Source of the DNA: an uncultured Aliivibrio sp.
GTDB taxonomy: Bacteria; Pseudomonadota; Gammaproteobacteria; Enterobacterales; Vibrionaceae
Length of the DNA: 64,000 nucleotides
Assembly (NCBI RefSeq): GCF_946479765.1
Contig: NZ_CAMLHO010000002.1
Location: 124,001 to 188,000, forward strand
Direction: 5' to 3'
In this document: piece by piece, positions 27,818 through 37,927 of the stretch
Numbering within the stretch: position 1 is the first letter of the stretch
Layout: the number at the start of each line of letters is the position of its first letter
Made by a program: the position numbers and the translations under genes
The notes under the pieces: model-generated
The model's input: the letters and a program-made list of their open reading frames with translations, nothing else
Database searches by the model: none
Told to the model about the DNA's origin: nothing

Positions 27818-28888
27818 TTATGATGCTTTGTTAAATACTTCATCTGTCGCAGGTAAAGCTTTCCAAACTGCTTTTACTAATGTTGCTAACGGAATAGCAA
27901 AGAACACGCCCCAAAATCCCCACAAGCCACCAAAGACTAATACCGAGACAATGATAGCAACCGGATGCAGATTCACGGCTTCAGAGAAAAGAACAGGCAC
28001 TAATACATTACCGTCTAACGCTTGAATTATCGCATAAGCTAGCATTAACCAGTAAAAGTCAGGGGTTAATCCCCATTGAAACAGAGCAACAATCGCAATC
28101 GGTACCGTTACCGCAGCAGCACCAATGTATGGAATAAGCACAGAAAAACCGACCATCACCGCCAATAACAACGAATAACGCAAATCCATAATCGCGAAGG
28201 TAATGTAGCTAATTCCGCCTACGATTAAAATCTCCACCACTTTGCCACGAATGTAATTACTTATTTGTTCGTTCATTTCTACCCATACTTTGGTCGCTAA
28301 ACGACGGTTCTGAGGCAGAATATTGCTCATTGTTTCGACCATTTCGTCTTTGTCTTTTAATAAGAAAAACACCAATAGTGGAACAAGAATTAAATAAACA
28401 CCAAGCGCAGCAATACTAACCAGTGAAGCAAGTGAACCTTTAACGATGCTTTCGCCCATTCCTAGCACTTTATCTCGTAGAGTATCTAGCAAGGTATCAA
28501 TCGATTGAGGTTGAATTAATTCAGGGTAGCGATCAGGTAAACTTGATAAGAAACTATGCAAACCATTAAACATCGATGGCATATCATTAATTAAATTACC
28601 AACCTGATTCCAGATCGTCGGAACAAGACCAAATACAGCCATTAACATGACACTAAGAAAAAGAAGAATAACCAACATCACAGACAGCGTTCTTGGTACA
28701 CCAAATTTACTCAATTTTGCTACTGGCCATTCCAGTAAATACGCTAAAACAATGGCAACTAAAAGGGGGGCAATAAGATGGCCAAAGAAATAAATCGTAA
28801 TAAAACCAACAACAAGAATTGCAACTAGGCTTACTGCGTGTGGGTCTGAAAAGCGGCGTTTATACCACTTTGTTACCATATCTAACAT
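27818..28888 (-). CDS. perM: AI-2E-family transporter PerM
   Basis: Polytopic inner-membrane protein (about eight helices) of the AI-2 exporter/PerM superfamily, 356 residues. The actual substrate is not known. Conserved opening region and the C-terminal GGLWGFWGVFFAIPLATLVK motif. Nine bases downstream of a tusA-like gene, divergent from bepA, as in related Vibrionaceae; in E. coli perM is also next to bepA. Confidence 0.88.
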   Translation of the reverse strand: MLDMVTKWYKRRFSDPHAVSLVAILVVGFITIYFFGHLIAPLLVAIVLAYLLEWPVAKLSKFGVPRTLSVMLVILLFLSVMLMAVFGLVPTIWNQVGNLINDMPSMFNGLHSFLSSLPDRYPELIQPQSIDTLLDTLRDKVLGMGESIVKGSLASLVSIAALGVYLILVPLLVFFLLKDKDEMVETMSNILPQNRRLATKVWVEMNEQISNYIRGKVVEILIVGGISYITFAIMDLRYSLLLAVMVGFSVLIPYIGAAAVTVPIAIVALFQWGLTPDFYWLMLAYAIIQALDGNVLVPVLFSEAVNLHPVAIIVSVLVFGGLWGFWGVFFAIPLATLVKAVWKALPATDEVFNKAS

Positions 28889-28896
28889 ATTAAGTT

Positions 28897-29118
28897 CTAC
28901 TTCCTAGTGACGGTTAGCTGTGCATATGAGTCAACATGCTCTACATGAATATCAAATGCGTGTTGTTCAAAGTACTTAATGATATCGACTAACGATATTT
29001 TGTCGACGATTTTGATCGCTAATTTTTCATTCTTCGCCAAAGGTTGGCTGGTTCTTTTCGCTAATAACAGCGACATTGGGCAGCGGTGTTGTGATAAATC
29101 TAAGGTTCGGGTTTCCAT
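28897..29118 (-). CDS. TusA/SirA-family sulfur-carrier-like protein
   Basis: A 73-residue protein with the family signature RCPMSLLLAKR: Cys13-Pro14 at the helix start, where TusA carries persulfide sulfur. It is not the main TusA by context; it sits between perM and bepA. Sulfur relay or a redox role is inferred. Nine bases before perM, so co-transcribed. Confidence 0.85.
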   Translation of the reverse strand: METRTLDLSQHRCPMSLLLAKRTSQPLAKNEKLAIKIVDKISLVDIIKYFEQHAFDIHVEHVDSYAQLTVTRK

Positions 29119-29280
29119 TCTACGACTCTATAGATATGATAGATTTCAATTGAGAGAGTATAAATCACATAATTCATACAAAAAAGAAACCAATTCTAAA
29201 TTTGGCGCTCTATATGCATCAAGATTACGTTATTATCAAACCATAAAAGAATGTTATTAAAAAGGATTTGTAAATACGAC

Positions 29281-30735
29281 ATGTTCAAATTAAAAAAGCT
29301 GGCCAGTGGTTTACTGATCACCTCATTACTAACAAGTACATTCTCTGCCACTGCAAATAATGATTTGGATTTGCCTGACATTGGGACGACTGCTGCCTCA
29401 ACCTTAACGATTGATCAAGAATTAATCTATGGGGATGCATATATGCGAATGTTACGTGCAAGTCAGCCAGTGATTAATGACCCGGTGTTGGCTGAATATG
29501 TTCAAGATCTTGGCCATCGATTAGTGGCGAATTCAAGTGATGTAAAAACGCCTTTCCATTTTTTCCTAATTAATAATAAAGAAATTAACGCCTTTGCCTT
29601 CTTTGGTGGTTATGTTGCTCTTCATTCTGGATTATTTTTATACGCTCAATCTGAAAGTGAATTAGCCTCTGTTGTTGCTCACGAAATCGCACACATCACC
29701 CAGCGCCATTTAGCACGTAGTATGGAAGATCAAGCAAGACGTTCTCCAGCTACCGTTGCCGCGCTTATCGGATCGTTATTATTAGCTATTGCCGTACCAG
29801 AAGCCGGGATTGCAGCAATTCATGCGACGACAGCAGGAGCAATGCAAAGCTCAATTAACTACACTCGTAGCAATGAAAAAGAAGCCGATAGATTTGGAAT
29901 TGATACCTTAGCGAAATCTGGCTTTGATGTGTCTGCTATGCCACGATTCTTCTCTCGCTTAGCCGATCAATATCGCTACGCAAGTACGCCACCACCCATG
30001 CTCCTAACTCACCCATTACCAACGTCTCGTATTACCGATAGCCGAGAGAGAGCACAGCAATACCCAATGCGCAGAGTCAACACTTCTCTACGTTACCAGC
30101 TTGCTCGATCACGCATCGTCGCTCGATTTGCTGGGATTGATAGCAATGCCGCATTAGATTGGTTTTCTCGTAAATCAAAAACGCATAATAGTGACATTAA
30201 AAATGCTCTAAATTATGGTAAAGCGTTAGTTTATATCGATTCAAAACAGTACGATAAAGCACAACCGCTCATGGACACTTTATTAAAGAATGATCCCCTT
30301 AATACGTTTTACATTGATGCCGCCACCGATTTAGACCTTTACACTAAAAAGAATCAACAAGCGCTGACCCGATTAGAAAATGGATTGGTACAATTGCCCA
30401 ACAACCCCGTGCTCACAATCAATTATGCTCATGCTTTGTCAGAATCAAATAAACCCGCCGAAGCCGTTCGTGTTTTGCAGCGTTATACTCATGATAACCC
30501 TGAAGATCCGACCGGTTGGCAATTATTAGCTAAGGCTTACCATGATAATGGCAGCTCTGATGGAGAGTTAGCAGCAAGAGCTGAAGTGTACGCATTAAAG
30601 GGAATGTGGAATAAAGCCCTCAGTAATTATACTCAAGCAAGTCAATTGGTTGAGTATGGCAGTTTAGATCAAGCAAGATACGACGCTAGAATTGATCAAT
30701 TACGTCTCTCTCGTGAACGTTTTAGCGCGTTATAA
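29281..30735 (+). CDS. bepA: periplasmic M48 metalloprotease and chaperone BepA
   Basis: Maintains the outer membrane by helping LptD mature and degrading misfolded barrel proteins such as BamA. Signal peptide (about 1-26), zinc motif HEIAH at 134-138, third ligand region RSNEKEADRFG, then a C-terminal TPR domain. The start at 29281 (484 residues) gives a normal signal peptide; the ORF opens at 29251. AGGA is about 14 bases away, further than usual, so translation may be modest. Confidence 0.94.
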   Translation: MFKLKKLASGLLITSLLTSTFSATANNDLDLPDIGTTAASTLTIDQELIYGDAYMRMLRASQPVINDPVLAEYVQDLGHRLVANSSDVKTPFHFFLINNKEINAFAFFGGYVALHSGLFLYAQSESELASVVAHEIAHITQRHLARSMEDQARRSPATVAALIGSLLLAIAVPEAGIAAIHATTAGAMQSSINYTRSNEKEADRFGIDTLAKSGFDVSAMPRFFSRLADQYRYASTPPPMLLTHPLPTSRITDSRERAQQYPMRRVNTSLRYQLARSRIVARFAGIDSNAALDWFSRKSKTHNSDIKNALNYGKALVYIDSKQYDKAQPLMDTLLKNDPLNTFYIDAATDLDLYTKKNQQALTRLENGLVQLPNNPVLTINYAHALSESNKPAEAVRVLQRYTHDNPEDPTGWQLLAKAYHDNGSSDGELAARAEVYALKGMWNKALSNYTQASQLVEYGSLDQARYDARIDQLRLSRERFSAL

Positions 30736-30752
30736 TTAAAAAAGGAAAAAGT

Positions 30753-31103
30753 ATGTCTGTTGTAATTTACCACAACCCTCGTTGCTCAAAAAGTCGTGAA
30801 ACCTTAGCGCTATTAGAAGAAAAAGGGATCACTCCTACGGTTGTAAAATACCTAGATGAAACCCCAAATATTGAAGCATTAAAAACTCTTTTTACTCAAC
30901 TTGGCTATGATTCAGTACGTGATATGATGCGCACGAAAGAAGCCGAATATAAAACGCTAAATCTAGATGACAGCTCAGTAACAAATGAGCAGTTATTTGA
31001 AGCGATGGTGCAAACACCAAAACTGATTGAGCGCCCTATTGTTGTTCACAATAATCAAGCAAAAATGGGCCGACCACCAGAGCAAGTGCTAGATATCTTA
31101 TAA
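30753..31103 (+). CDS. arsC: ArsC-like arsenate reductase (glutaredoxin type)
   Basis: 116-residue thioredoxin-fold protein with the catalytic Cys11 in HNPRCSKSRETL, and the arginines MRTKE and IERPIVV of the arsenate site. The same gene (yfgD) follows bepA in E. coli, with no arsenic operon around, so its real job there is uncertain. 17 bases after bepA, co-oriented. Confidence 0.88.
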   Translation: MSVVIYHNPRCSKSRETLALLEEKGITPTVVKYLDETPNIEALKTLFTQLGYDSVRDMMRTKEAEYKTLNLDDSSVTNEQLFEAMVQTPKLIERPIVVHNNQAKMGRPPEQVLDIL

Positions 31104-31119
31104 AGTAAAAGGAAATAAC

Positions 31120-31554
31120 ATGGACCCCGTTGAAATGAGCGCAGAAACAAAGCGCTACCGTTTACTTGCTCTGTTTTGCAACTTAGCACTGCTCACTTTT
31201 ATCACACTTTGGCACAGTACTCTTTCTCCACACCCACTGATCAATCCTTATGGCGTGACAGTGGCGTGGGTCTTACCAATGCTTTTTCCTTTAAAAGGCA
31301 TTATTCAAGGTAAGCCTTACACTCATGCGTGGGCCAATTTTATTTTAATGTTCTACTTTTTACACGGATTGAGCATTCTTTGGTTGGATGAAGGTGAACG
31401 TTACCTTGCACTGGTTGAGGTCATTCTTACTTCTGGTGCTTTTATCGGTAATATTTATTACGCTCGTTTACGAGGCAAAGAGTTAGGATTAAAACTAAAA
31501 CGTTTATCTGAAGTAGAAAAAATAGAAAAAGCAAAATTTACTGACGGTGAGTAA
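31120..31554 (+). CDS. DUF2069 membrane protein
   Basis: 144 residues with about four hydrophobic segments (roughly 15-33, 45-58, 68-86, 95-115) and a basic C-terminal tail. Fits the DUF2069 family of small inner-membrane proteins; function unknown. Last gene of the bepA-arsC run, AAAGGAAA before the ATG. Confidence 0.82.
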   Translation: MDPVEMSAETKRYRLLALFCNLALLTFITLWHSTLSPHPLINPYGVTVAWVLPMLFPLKGIIQGKPYTHAWANFILMFYFLHGLSILWLDEGERYLALVEVILTSGAFIGNIYYARLRGKELGLKLKRLSEVEKIEKAKFTDGE

Positions 31555-31565
31555 CGCGTTAAATC

Positions 31566-31597
31566 AAAAAAGGTGACTAATTTATAGTCACCTTTTT
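31566..31597. terminator. terminator between the DUF2069 and DUF2066 genes
   Basis: AAAAAAGGTGACTA with matching TAGTCACCTTTTT. Strong and symmetric between converging genes. Confidence 0.9.
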
Positions 31598-31634
31598 ATT
31601 TGATATTATAGGCTGCTTTTTGTTGGTTCTAGCG

Positions 31635-32771
31635 TTAACTTGCGCTTAGTTGATACTCATGAATCGCAGGCTCTGCGTCATCAATAACCGAAATCGCTTC
31701 TTGTATTGGCTCTGCCACTTCTGTCACTTCTTGAGTTGCCACACTGGTCTCAATGCTCTCATTCTCTATTACAGGCTCTACAATCACAGGGGTAATTCTT
31801 GAGTTCTTACTCAATAGCTCGTCATTAAACTGTTGGTAGTCACCTAATAAGCTTAATGTATACGTCACTTTATCACCCTGGATTGTATTCACCTGCACGC
31901 TAGCTACTGAGTTCATCTGCTTTAATTGCTTCTCTAACGAGAAAAAAGCACTTGTTGTATGAATGCCTTTAATCGAAACCGTTTCTGATTCTCCAGCCCC
32001 TGCATTTAGGTTTTTCGCGTATGTTTTAGCAAAGTAATCACTGACTTCATTGACCATATCGGCTAACTGAACTGAGCCAGAAACACGCCCTTCAATTGGT
32101 TTTTTTGATGTGGAAACTAAATACTGAGGAGTCGTATCAAATAACGTCCACGTAGAACTGTTACCACGAACTTTAACCACTAAGATTGCTTGTGGATTAT
32201 AACGCTCACTCGCATCTGCTATTGGCTTTTTAAAATTGCCCCATAAATCTGGAATTTCAATCGAGGTTACATCATCAAAATCCCCAACAGGAAACATGAC
32301 GGGTAAGCCACGTTCGTTCGCAGCACTTTTAATTCGAGTTATTAATGGGTTATTTGACTGCTCCCAAATAATACTACGTTGATAGTTGTATTCATTAACA
32401 ACCCACACTAACACTGACTTACGAGGCGCTTCCCAAAGACTTTGCTCAGCTTGAGTTAACAGGCCTACTACCATTTTGGAATTGTAACCAAGCTTCATCG
32501 TTTGAGGCGCATTATCATGATTAACAAAGCTCATCTGCGTCACGTAACGGTCACTTTGTGCGAGTGCTTTTTTGATCACTTCATTTTGAGCAATCTCTTG
32601 TTGCCCTGACACCTTGATTAATACTTTTTCAAGGCCTTCTTTTTTTGCCAAACTTTCTGCTTTTTCAGACCCAGTTAATTGCACTTCGGTATGATAAAGA
32701 TCGTTTTGCTGCTGCGCCAAAACAGGACCAGCAACCATATAAATTAATAAACACAAAATACGTAACATCAA
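31635..32771 (-). CDS. DUF2066 exported protein
   Basis: 378 residues with a cleavable signal peptide (about 1-19, ending VLA-Q). The first 250 residues match the DUF2066 pattern (GSEKAESLAKKEGLEKVLIKVSG early, then PRKSVLVWVV). An acidic, Val/Glu-rich tail (about 325-378) is unstructured. Probably periplasmic; function unknown. Transcribed alone. Confidence 0.82.
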   Translation of the reverse strand: MMLRILCLLIYMVAGPVLAQQQNDLYHTEVQLTGSEKAESLAKKEGLEKVLIKVSGQQEIAQNEVIKKALAQSDRYVTQMSFVNHDNAPQTMKLGYNSKMVVGLLTQAEQSLWEAPRKSVLVWVVNEYNYQRSIIWEQSNNPLITRIKSAANERGLPVMFPVGDFDDVTSIEIPDLWGNFKKPIADASERYNPQAILVVKVRGNSSTWTLFDTTPQYLVSTSKKPIEGRVSGSVQLADMVNEVSDYFAKTYAKNLNAGAGESETVSIKGIHTTSAFFSLEKQLKQMNSVASVQVNTIQGDKVTYTLSLLGDYQQFNDELLSKNSRITPVIVEPVIENESIETSVATQEVTEVAEPIQEAISVIDDAEPAIHEYQLSAS

Positions 32772-32968
32772 ACAACCTATAAATACTTTTATAATTTACC
32801 GCCGATAATAAGGGCTATCCTTCTATTCAGCAAGGATTCGAATTGACCCAGATCCAACTTTCAAGAGATTAGAGTAATACTTTGCTAAAAAGTTTTATTT
32901 TTTCACGAGATAAATCAAGATATTTATGAATTAAATAATGATAGAATCCCTCAAATTCATTACTGGAA

Positions 32969-34225
32969 ATGGAAATGCTATACAATTTATTCCAGGGTTT
33001 TCAAATGCTGTTCGTTGCATTTGGCGCTCTTGTTCTTGTTCCACTACTCACTGGTTTAGATCCTAATGTCGCTCTTTTTGGTGCTGGTGTTGGTACCCTT
33101 CTCTTTCAATTAGTTACTCGTCGCTCTGTCCCTATCTTCCTCGCTTCTTCTTTTGCTTTTATTGCACCTATTATTTACGGAACCCAAACTTGGGGAATAC
33201 CTGCCACCATGGGTGGATTAATGGTCGCGGGCTTAGTCTATGTTGCCTTAGGTGCGGTAATTAAAGTCAGAGGTGTCGCCTTTATTCATAAGATCTTACC
33301 TCCTGTGGTCGTTGGCCCAGTAATTATGGTGATTGGTTTAGGCTTAGCTCCAACCGCAGTTAATATGGCTCTTGGCAAAACAGGCGATGGCGCTTATCAG
33401 CTAATTGACGGGCAACTTGCTTTTTGGATTGCAGCGGCGTCACTATTTACGACCATTGGTGTGAGCGTTTTCTCTAAAGGTTTCTTTAGATTGCTTCCTA
33501 TTCTGTCAGGCATTATTGTCGGCTACTCATTAAGCTTAATGTTCGGTATTGTCGATTTTACTCCCGTGCATCAAGCGGCTTGGTTTGCTCTGCCTAATTT
33601 TACATACCCAGAATTCAATATTAACGCCATTTTATTTATGATCCCTGTTGCCATCGCTCCAGCGGTTGAACATGTTGGCGATATGCTTGCAATCTCAAAC
33701 GTAACCGGAAAAGATTACCTGAAAAAACCCGGTCTACATCGCACGATTACGGGCGACGGTATTGCGACAATGGCAGCCTCTTTAATTGGCGCGCCACCAA
33801 ACACAACTTACAGTGAAGTAACTGGTGCGGTAATGCTCACCAAAGCATTTAACCCAGTAATCATGACATGGGCAGCAGTATGCGCCATCGTCCTCGCTCT
33901 AGTTGGGAAATTAGGCGCTATGCTACAAACCATCCCAGTACCAGTTATGGGTGGCATTATGATTTTATTGTTTGGCTCTATCGCTACAGTCGGTCTAAAT
34001 ACACTGATCAAAAACCAAGTTGATTTACATAAAGCACGTAACCTAACTATTGTTGGTGTGACTTTAGTGTTTGGTATTGGCGGTATGGCGGTAGGTATTG
34101 GTGACTTTAACTTACAAGGCGTAAGTCTTTGTGGGATCGTTGCTATTGCGCTTAATTTGATTCTTCCTGATGACTTAGGTGAAAGCCACGTTGTCGACAA
34201 TGCTCAAATTGAAGATGATAAATAA
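32969..34225 (+). CDS. uraA: uracil permease UraA
   Basis: Nucleobase/cation symporter-2 transporter, proton-coupled uracil uptake, about 14 membrane segments in 418 residues. Signature regions include PVVVGPVIMVIGLGLAP and AVEHVGDMLAISN with the substrate-binding Glu and His. An in-frame ATG two codons later (32975) is an equally plausible start. It converges on upp rather than following it as in E. coli. Confidence 0.95.
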   Translation: MEMLYNLFQGFQMLFVAFGALVLVPLLTGLDPNVALFGAGVGTLLFQLVTRRSVPIFLASSFAFIAPIIYGTQTWGIPATMGGLMVAGLVYVALGAVIKVRGVAFIHKILPPVVVGPVIMVIGLGLAPTAVNMALGKTGDGAYQLIDGQLAFWIAAASLFTTIGVSVFSKGFFRLLPILSGIIVGYSLSLMFGIVDFTPVHQAAWFALPNFTYPEFNINAILFMIPVAIAPAVEHVGDMLAISNVTGKDYLKKPGLHRTITGDGIATMAASLIGAPPNTTYSEVTGAVMLTKAFNPVIMTWAAVCAIVLALVGKLGAMLQTIPVPVMGGIMILLFGSIATVGLNTLIKNQVDLHKARNLTIVGVTLVFGIGGMAVGIGDFNLQGVSLCGIVAIALNLILPDDLGESHVVDNAQIEDDK

Positions 34226-34236
34226 TTCTAGGTAAG

Positions 34237-34271
34237 AAAAAGGCTTGATGATTAATACATCAAGCCTTTTT
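34237..34271. terminator. bidirectional terminator between uraA and upp
   Basis: AAAAAGGCTTGATG with matching CATCAAGCCTTTTT around ATTAATA; symmetric, between converging genes. Confidence 0.92.
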
Positions 34272-34297
34272 AAATTCTTAATTTAAGTAACTAAAAA

Positions 34298-34924
34298 TTA
34301 CTTAGTACCGAAGATCTTATCACCAGCATCGCCAAGACCAGGAATGATGTAACCTTTATCATTCAATTTCTCATCGATAGCCGCCGTGTAAAGCTCAACA
34401 TCTGGGTGTGCTTTTTCTAATGCAGCAATACCTTCTGGAGCAGCAACAAGAACAAGAATTTTAAAGTTCTTACAGCCTTTCTCTTTTAGAAGATCAAGCG
34501 TAGCAATCATAGAACCACCAGTCGCCAGCATTGGATCAACAACAAGAGCAATACGCTCATCGATGTTAGATGCTAACTTATTAAAGTATGGTACTGGCTC
34601 AAGTGTTTCTTCGTCACGGTAAATACCAACAACACTGATACGTGCACTTGGGATATGCTCAAGAACACCATCCATCATGCCAAGACCCGCACGAAGAATT
34701 GGCACTACTGTTACTTTTTTACCTTTAATTTGGTCAACTTCAACAGGGCCATTCCAGCCATTGATAGTTACTTTTTCTGTTTCAAAATCTGATGTTGCTT
34801 CATAAGTAAGTAGGCTACCTACTTCTGTTGCTAATTCACGAAAACGCTTAGTACTGATATCGCCTTCACGCATTAAACCAATTTTATGTTTTATTAGCGG
34901 GTGTTTTACTTCAACAACTTTCAT
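34298..34924 (-). CDS. upp: uracil phosphoribosyltransferase
   Basis: Makes UMP from uracil and PRPP, the salvage step served by UraA. 208 residues from the start at 34924, preceded by TGGAG; the longer ORF start (34942) lacks this support. PRPP loop [11 protein letters not shown] and uracil-binding [13 protein letters not shown] are intact. Divergent from purM. Confidence 0.97.
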   Translation of the reverse strand: MKVVEVKHPLIKHKIGLMREGDISTKRFRELATEVGSLLTYEATSDFETEKVTINGWNGPVEVDQIKGKKVTVVPILRAGLGMMDGVLEHIPSARISVVGIYRDEETLEPVPYFNKLASNIDERIALVVDPMLATGGSMIATLDLLKEKGCKNFKILVLVAAPEGIAALEKAHPDVELYTAAIDEKLNDKGYIIPGLGDAGDKIFGTK

Positions 34925-35070
34925 TTCTGACTCCAGATACATTAATCAAACCTTCTAATTATACATATTTTTCTCTTAAAAAATGACGTAATAGTAAAAT
35001 AAATGACAGTTCTCTTAAGCTGTTTACCGAAGTTATTATTTTTTATTACAAAATTAATGCAAAAACTCTT

Positions 35071-35086
35071 ACGCAAACGTTTCCCT
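35071..35086. promoter_or_regulatory. PurR-like operator before purM
   Basis: ACGCAAACGTTTCCCT matches the PurR consensus (ACGCAAACGTTTGCGT) in the whole left half and central CG, with a weaker right half. It is 65 bases before the purM GTG and just upstream of a TAGAAT -10 candidate (35103-35108), so binding would block purMN. Confidence 0.72.
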
Positions 35087-35150
35087 TTTTACATTGTGCT
35101 GTTAGAATGGCGCGGATTTTTGAAATCCAACCTATGGCGAGGACACCACT

Positions 35151-36191
35151 GTGAGCGACAACAAAACTTCTCTTAGCTACAAAGATGCTGGCGTAGACAT
35201 TGATGCTGGTAATGCACTTGTTGATCGAATTAAAGGCGTAGTAAAACGTACTCGTCGCCCAGAAGTAATGGGTGGCATTGGTGGTTTTGGTGCGTTATGT
35301 GAACTTCCAACGAAATATAAGCAACCTGTTTTAGTTTCGGGTACTGATGGCGTTGGTACTAAGCTTCGTTTAGCTTTAGATCTAAACAAGCACGATACGA
35401 TTGGTATCGACTTAGTCGCTATGTGTGTAAATGACCTAATTGTTCAAGGTGGCGAACCTCTGTTCTTCCTTGATTATTATGCAACAGGCAAGCTTGATAT
35501 TGATGTTGCTGCTGAAGTAGTTACGGGCATCGGTGAAGGTTGTATTCAAGCTGGTTGTGCATTAATCGGTGGTGAAACTGCTGAAATGCCAGGCATGTAT
35601 GAAGGCGAAGATTACGATGTGGCTGGTTTCTGTGTTGGTGTTGTTGAAAAAGAAGACATCATCGATGGTACAAAAGTCGCTGCGGGTGATGCATTAATCG
35701 CTGTAGGCTCTAGCGGCCCTCACTCAAATGGCTATTCATTAATCCGTAAAATCCTTGAAGTATCAAATGCTGATCTTACTGAAGAATTAAACGGTAAAAC
35801 GATTGCAGACCATTTAATCGAACCAACGAAAATCTACATTAAATCAGCACTTAAAATGATTGCAGAGCATGACATTCATGCTATCTCTCATATTACTGGT
35901 GGTGGTTTCTGGGAAAATATCCCACGTGTACTTCCTGAAGGTACTAAAGCGGTTGTTGATGGTAAGAGCTGGGAATGGCCTGCTATCTTTAACTGGCTAC
36001 AAGAAAAAGGCAACGTGGATACTTACGAAATGTACCGCACCTTTAACTGTGGTGTAGGTCTTGTTGTTGCCCTTCCAAAAGAACAAGCTGAACAAGCTGT
36101 TGCTTTACTGAATGCTGAAGGCGAAAACGCTTGGGTTATCGGTGAAGTCGCTGTTGCAGAGCAAGGCGAAGAACAAGTTGAGATCCGTTAA
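35151..36191 (+). CDS. purM: phosphoribosylformylglycinamidine cyclo-ligase
   Basis: AIR synthetase, fifth step of purine synthesis: closes the imidazole ring using ATP. 346 residues and near-identical in pattern to the E. coli enzyme ([23 protein letters not shown] and [12 protein letters not shown] are clear). Starts with GTG at 35151, with GCGAGGA upstream. Followed by a terminator-like hairpin, then purN. Confidence 0.97.
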   Translation: MSDNKTSLSYKDAGVDIDAGNALVDRIKGVVKRTRRPEVMGGIGGFGALCELPTKYKQPVLVSGTDGVGTKLRLALDLNKHDTIGIDLVAMCVNDLIVQGGEPLFFLDYYATGKLDIDVAAEVVTGIGEGCIQAGCALIGGETAEMPGMYEGEDYDVAGFCVGVVEKEDIIDGTKVAAGDALIAVGSSGPHSNGYSLIRKILEVSNADLTEELNGKTIADHLIEPTKIYIKSALKMIAEHDIHAISHITGGGFWENIPRVLPEGTKAVVDGKSWEWPAIFNWLQEKGNVDTYEMYRTFNCGVGLVVALPKEQAEQAVALLNAEGENAWVIGEVAVAEQGEEQVEIR

Positions 36192-36232
36192 TCGGGTTTC
36201 ATAAATTTGAGCTAGCTCATAAAGCATAAATA

Positions 36233-36265
36233 GAAAGGTGATCAATTATTCGATCACCTTTTTTA
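36233..36265 (+). terminator. hairpin terminator between purM and purN
   Basis: AAAGGTGATC with matching GATCACCTTTTTT. Lies between two genes of one pathway in the same direction, so it may lower rather than abolish read-through to purN, or purN has its own promoter in the following 50 bases. Confidence 0.82.
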
Positions 36266-36317
36266 TATCTATTATTTATGTTCGAATAGTTATCATTACT
36301 TAAAAGATAAGATCGTT

Positions 36318-36959
36318 ATGATGAAGAATATTGTTGTATTAGTTTCAGGCAGTGGCACTAACTTACAAGCGTTTATTGATGCTTGTGGTAACAAAATCCC
36401 TAACGCGCGTATTTCAGCCGTCATTTCAAATAAGAGTGATGCTTATGGACTACAACGCGCCGTTAATGCTGGAATTAATATTCATAGCTTAAGCGCTACA
36501 GGCTATGAAAGCCGTGAAAAATATGATGAAGCATTAGCAACACTGATCGATCTTCATCAGCCTGATGTCATTATCCTTGCCGGATTTATGCGTATTTTAA
36601 GTGACGCTTTTGTACTGCGTTATCAAGGTAAGATGCTGAATATTCACCCTTCCCTTTTACCTAAATATCCAGGTCTACACACACATCAACGTGCAATTGA
36701 CGCAGGCGATAAAGAACACGGCACCAGTGTTCATTTTGTTACCCCTGAGTTAGATGGTGGCCCGGTGATCCTTCAAGCTAAAGTACCTATTTTTGAAGAG
36801 GATACTATTGAAGAGGTCGCATCACGCGTACAAGCTCAAGAGCACGTCATCTACCCAATGGTTGCGAATTGGTTAGCAGAAGAGAGATTGACGATGCAAA
36901 ATGGTAAGGCGATCTTAGATGGGAATATATTAGGTCCATCAGGATTAGAAACTGAATAA
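36318..36959 (+). CDS. purN: phosphoribosylglycinamide formyltransferase 1
   Basis: Adds formyl from 10-formyl-THF to GAR in purine synthesis. 213 residues with the substrate loop VSGSGTNLQAFID near the start and the catalytic Asn-His-Asp set (MLNIHPSLLPKYPGLHTHQ, then VTPELDGG). Two ATGs in tandem (36318 and 36321); either may be used. Confidence 0.96.
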   Translation: MMKNIVVLVSGSGTNLQAFIDACGNKIPNARISAVISNKSDAYGLQRAVNAGINIHSLSATGYESREKYDEALATLIDLHQPDVIILAGFMRILSDAFVLRYQGKMLNIHPSLLPKYPGLHTHQRAIDAGDKEHGTSVHFVTPELDGGPVILQAKVPIFEEDTIEEVASRVQAQEHVIYPMVANWLAEERLTMQNGKAILDGNILGPSGLETE

Positions 36960-36960
36960 T

Positions 36961-36998
36961 AAAAATGCCCATCAATATAATATTGATGGGCATTTTTT
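36961..36998. terminator. terminator between purN and yafJ
   Basis: A near-perfect long hairpin: AAAATGCCCATCAATA pairs with its complement around TAA, followed by a T run. Between converging genes. Confidence 0.92.
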
Positions 36999-37024
36999 AT
37001 ACATTATCTTGTCCTGAAATGTGT

Positions 37025-37852
37025 TTACGCATTAATTGGGCATTCTGATGGCGGTGGAGCCATATCTGGCACCGTATCATGGTTACCAGCGGTTAATTCA
37101 CCAAAATGAAATAAGGCGTATTCCCCTACTTTCATTTTATGCCACTCTTCATTATCCGTTAATGGTCGTGTCACAACGACTGATACCACATCATTCGGCG
37201 TGGTTTCTTTATGGAAATCAATGCTTACATCTTCATCAATTAACGAAGCTTGCCCAAAGGGGGCGCGCCTTGTGATCCAATGTAAATTGTTTGAGCAATA
37301 AGTCATCAGATACTCACCGTCGCTCAAGAGCATATTAAACACCCCTAAGCCTCGAAGATGATCACTGCACTCAGAGACAAATTCGAACATCAACATTATG
37401 TCTTGAGGCGGCTCAGGGTATTTGTCTTCTAGCTGATTCAGCAACCAACAAAAAGCACGTTCACTGTCTGTTTCACCCACAGGTCGAAAGCGGCCTGTTG
37501 ATAATTCATTAAATCCTGTCAGTTGACCATTATGCGCAAACGTCCAATATCTTCCCCATAGCTCACGCGTAAAAGGGTGTGTGTTTTCAAGATTGACGTC
37601 ACCACGGTTTGCCTGGCGAATATGACTTATCACCGCTTTACTTTTTATTGGATAATCTTGCACTAGCTCAGCAATTTTTGAATGGCAACTTGGCTTTGGA
37701 TCTTTAAATGTGCGAAATCCTTTCCCTTCATAAAAAGTAATCCCCCAGCCATCACGGTGTGGACCCGTGTTGCCACCACGTTGAACTAAGCCTTTAAAAC
37801 TAAAACAAATATCGGTTGGTACGTTAGCACTCATTCCGAGTAATTCACACAT
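37025..37852 (-). CDS. yafJ: class II glutamine amidotransferase YafJ
   Basis: Ntn-type glutamine amidotransferase domain protein with the nucleophile Cys2 directly after the initiator Met (MCELLGMSAN). Also conserved are HRDGWGITFY and the oxyanion-type NGQLTGF. 275 residues. The amide acceptor is unknown. The gmhA-yafJ-fadE grouping is as in E. coli. Confidence 0.9.
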   Translation of the reverse strand: MCELLGMSANVPTDICFSFKGLVQRGGNTGPHRDGWGITFYEGKGFRTFKDPKPSCHSKIAELVQDYPIKSKAVISHIRQANRGDVNLENTHPFTRELWGRYWTFAHNGQLTGFNELSTGRFRPVGETDSERAFCWLLNQLEDKYPEPPQDIMLMFEFVSECSDHLRGLGVFNMLLSDGEYLMTYCSNNLHWITRRAPFGQASLIDEDVSIDFHKETTPNDVVSVVVTRPLTDNEEWHKMKVGEYALFHFGELTAGNHDTVPDMAPPPSECPINA

Positions 37853-37927
37853 ACTTGCGCTACTCCTTTATTCGCAATCTGACCAATATTAACGCTTAAT
37901 AGCTATAAAATTGGTCAGTATAATGAA

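Noticed and set aside
33808..34200. A 130-residue minus-strand frame
   Set aside because: Antisense to uraA, composed of the complement of hydrophobic codons; a shadow.
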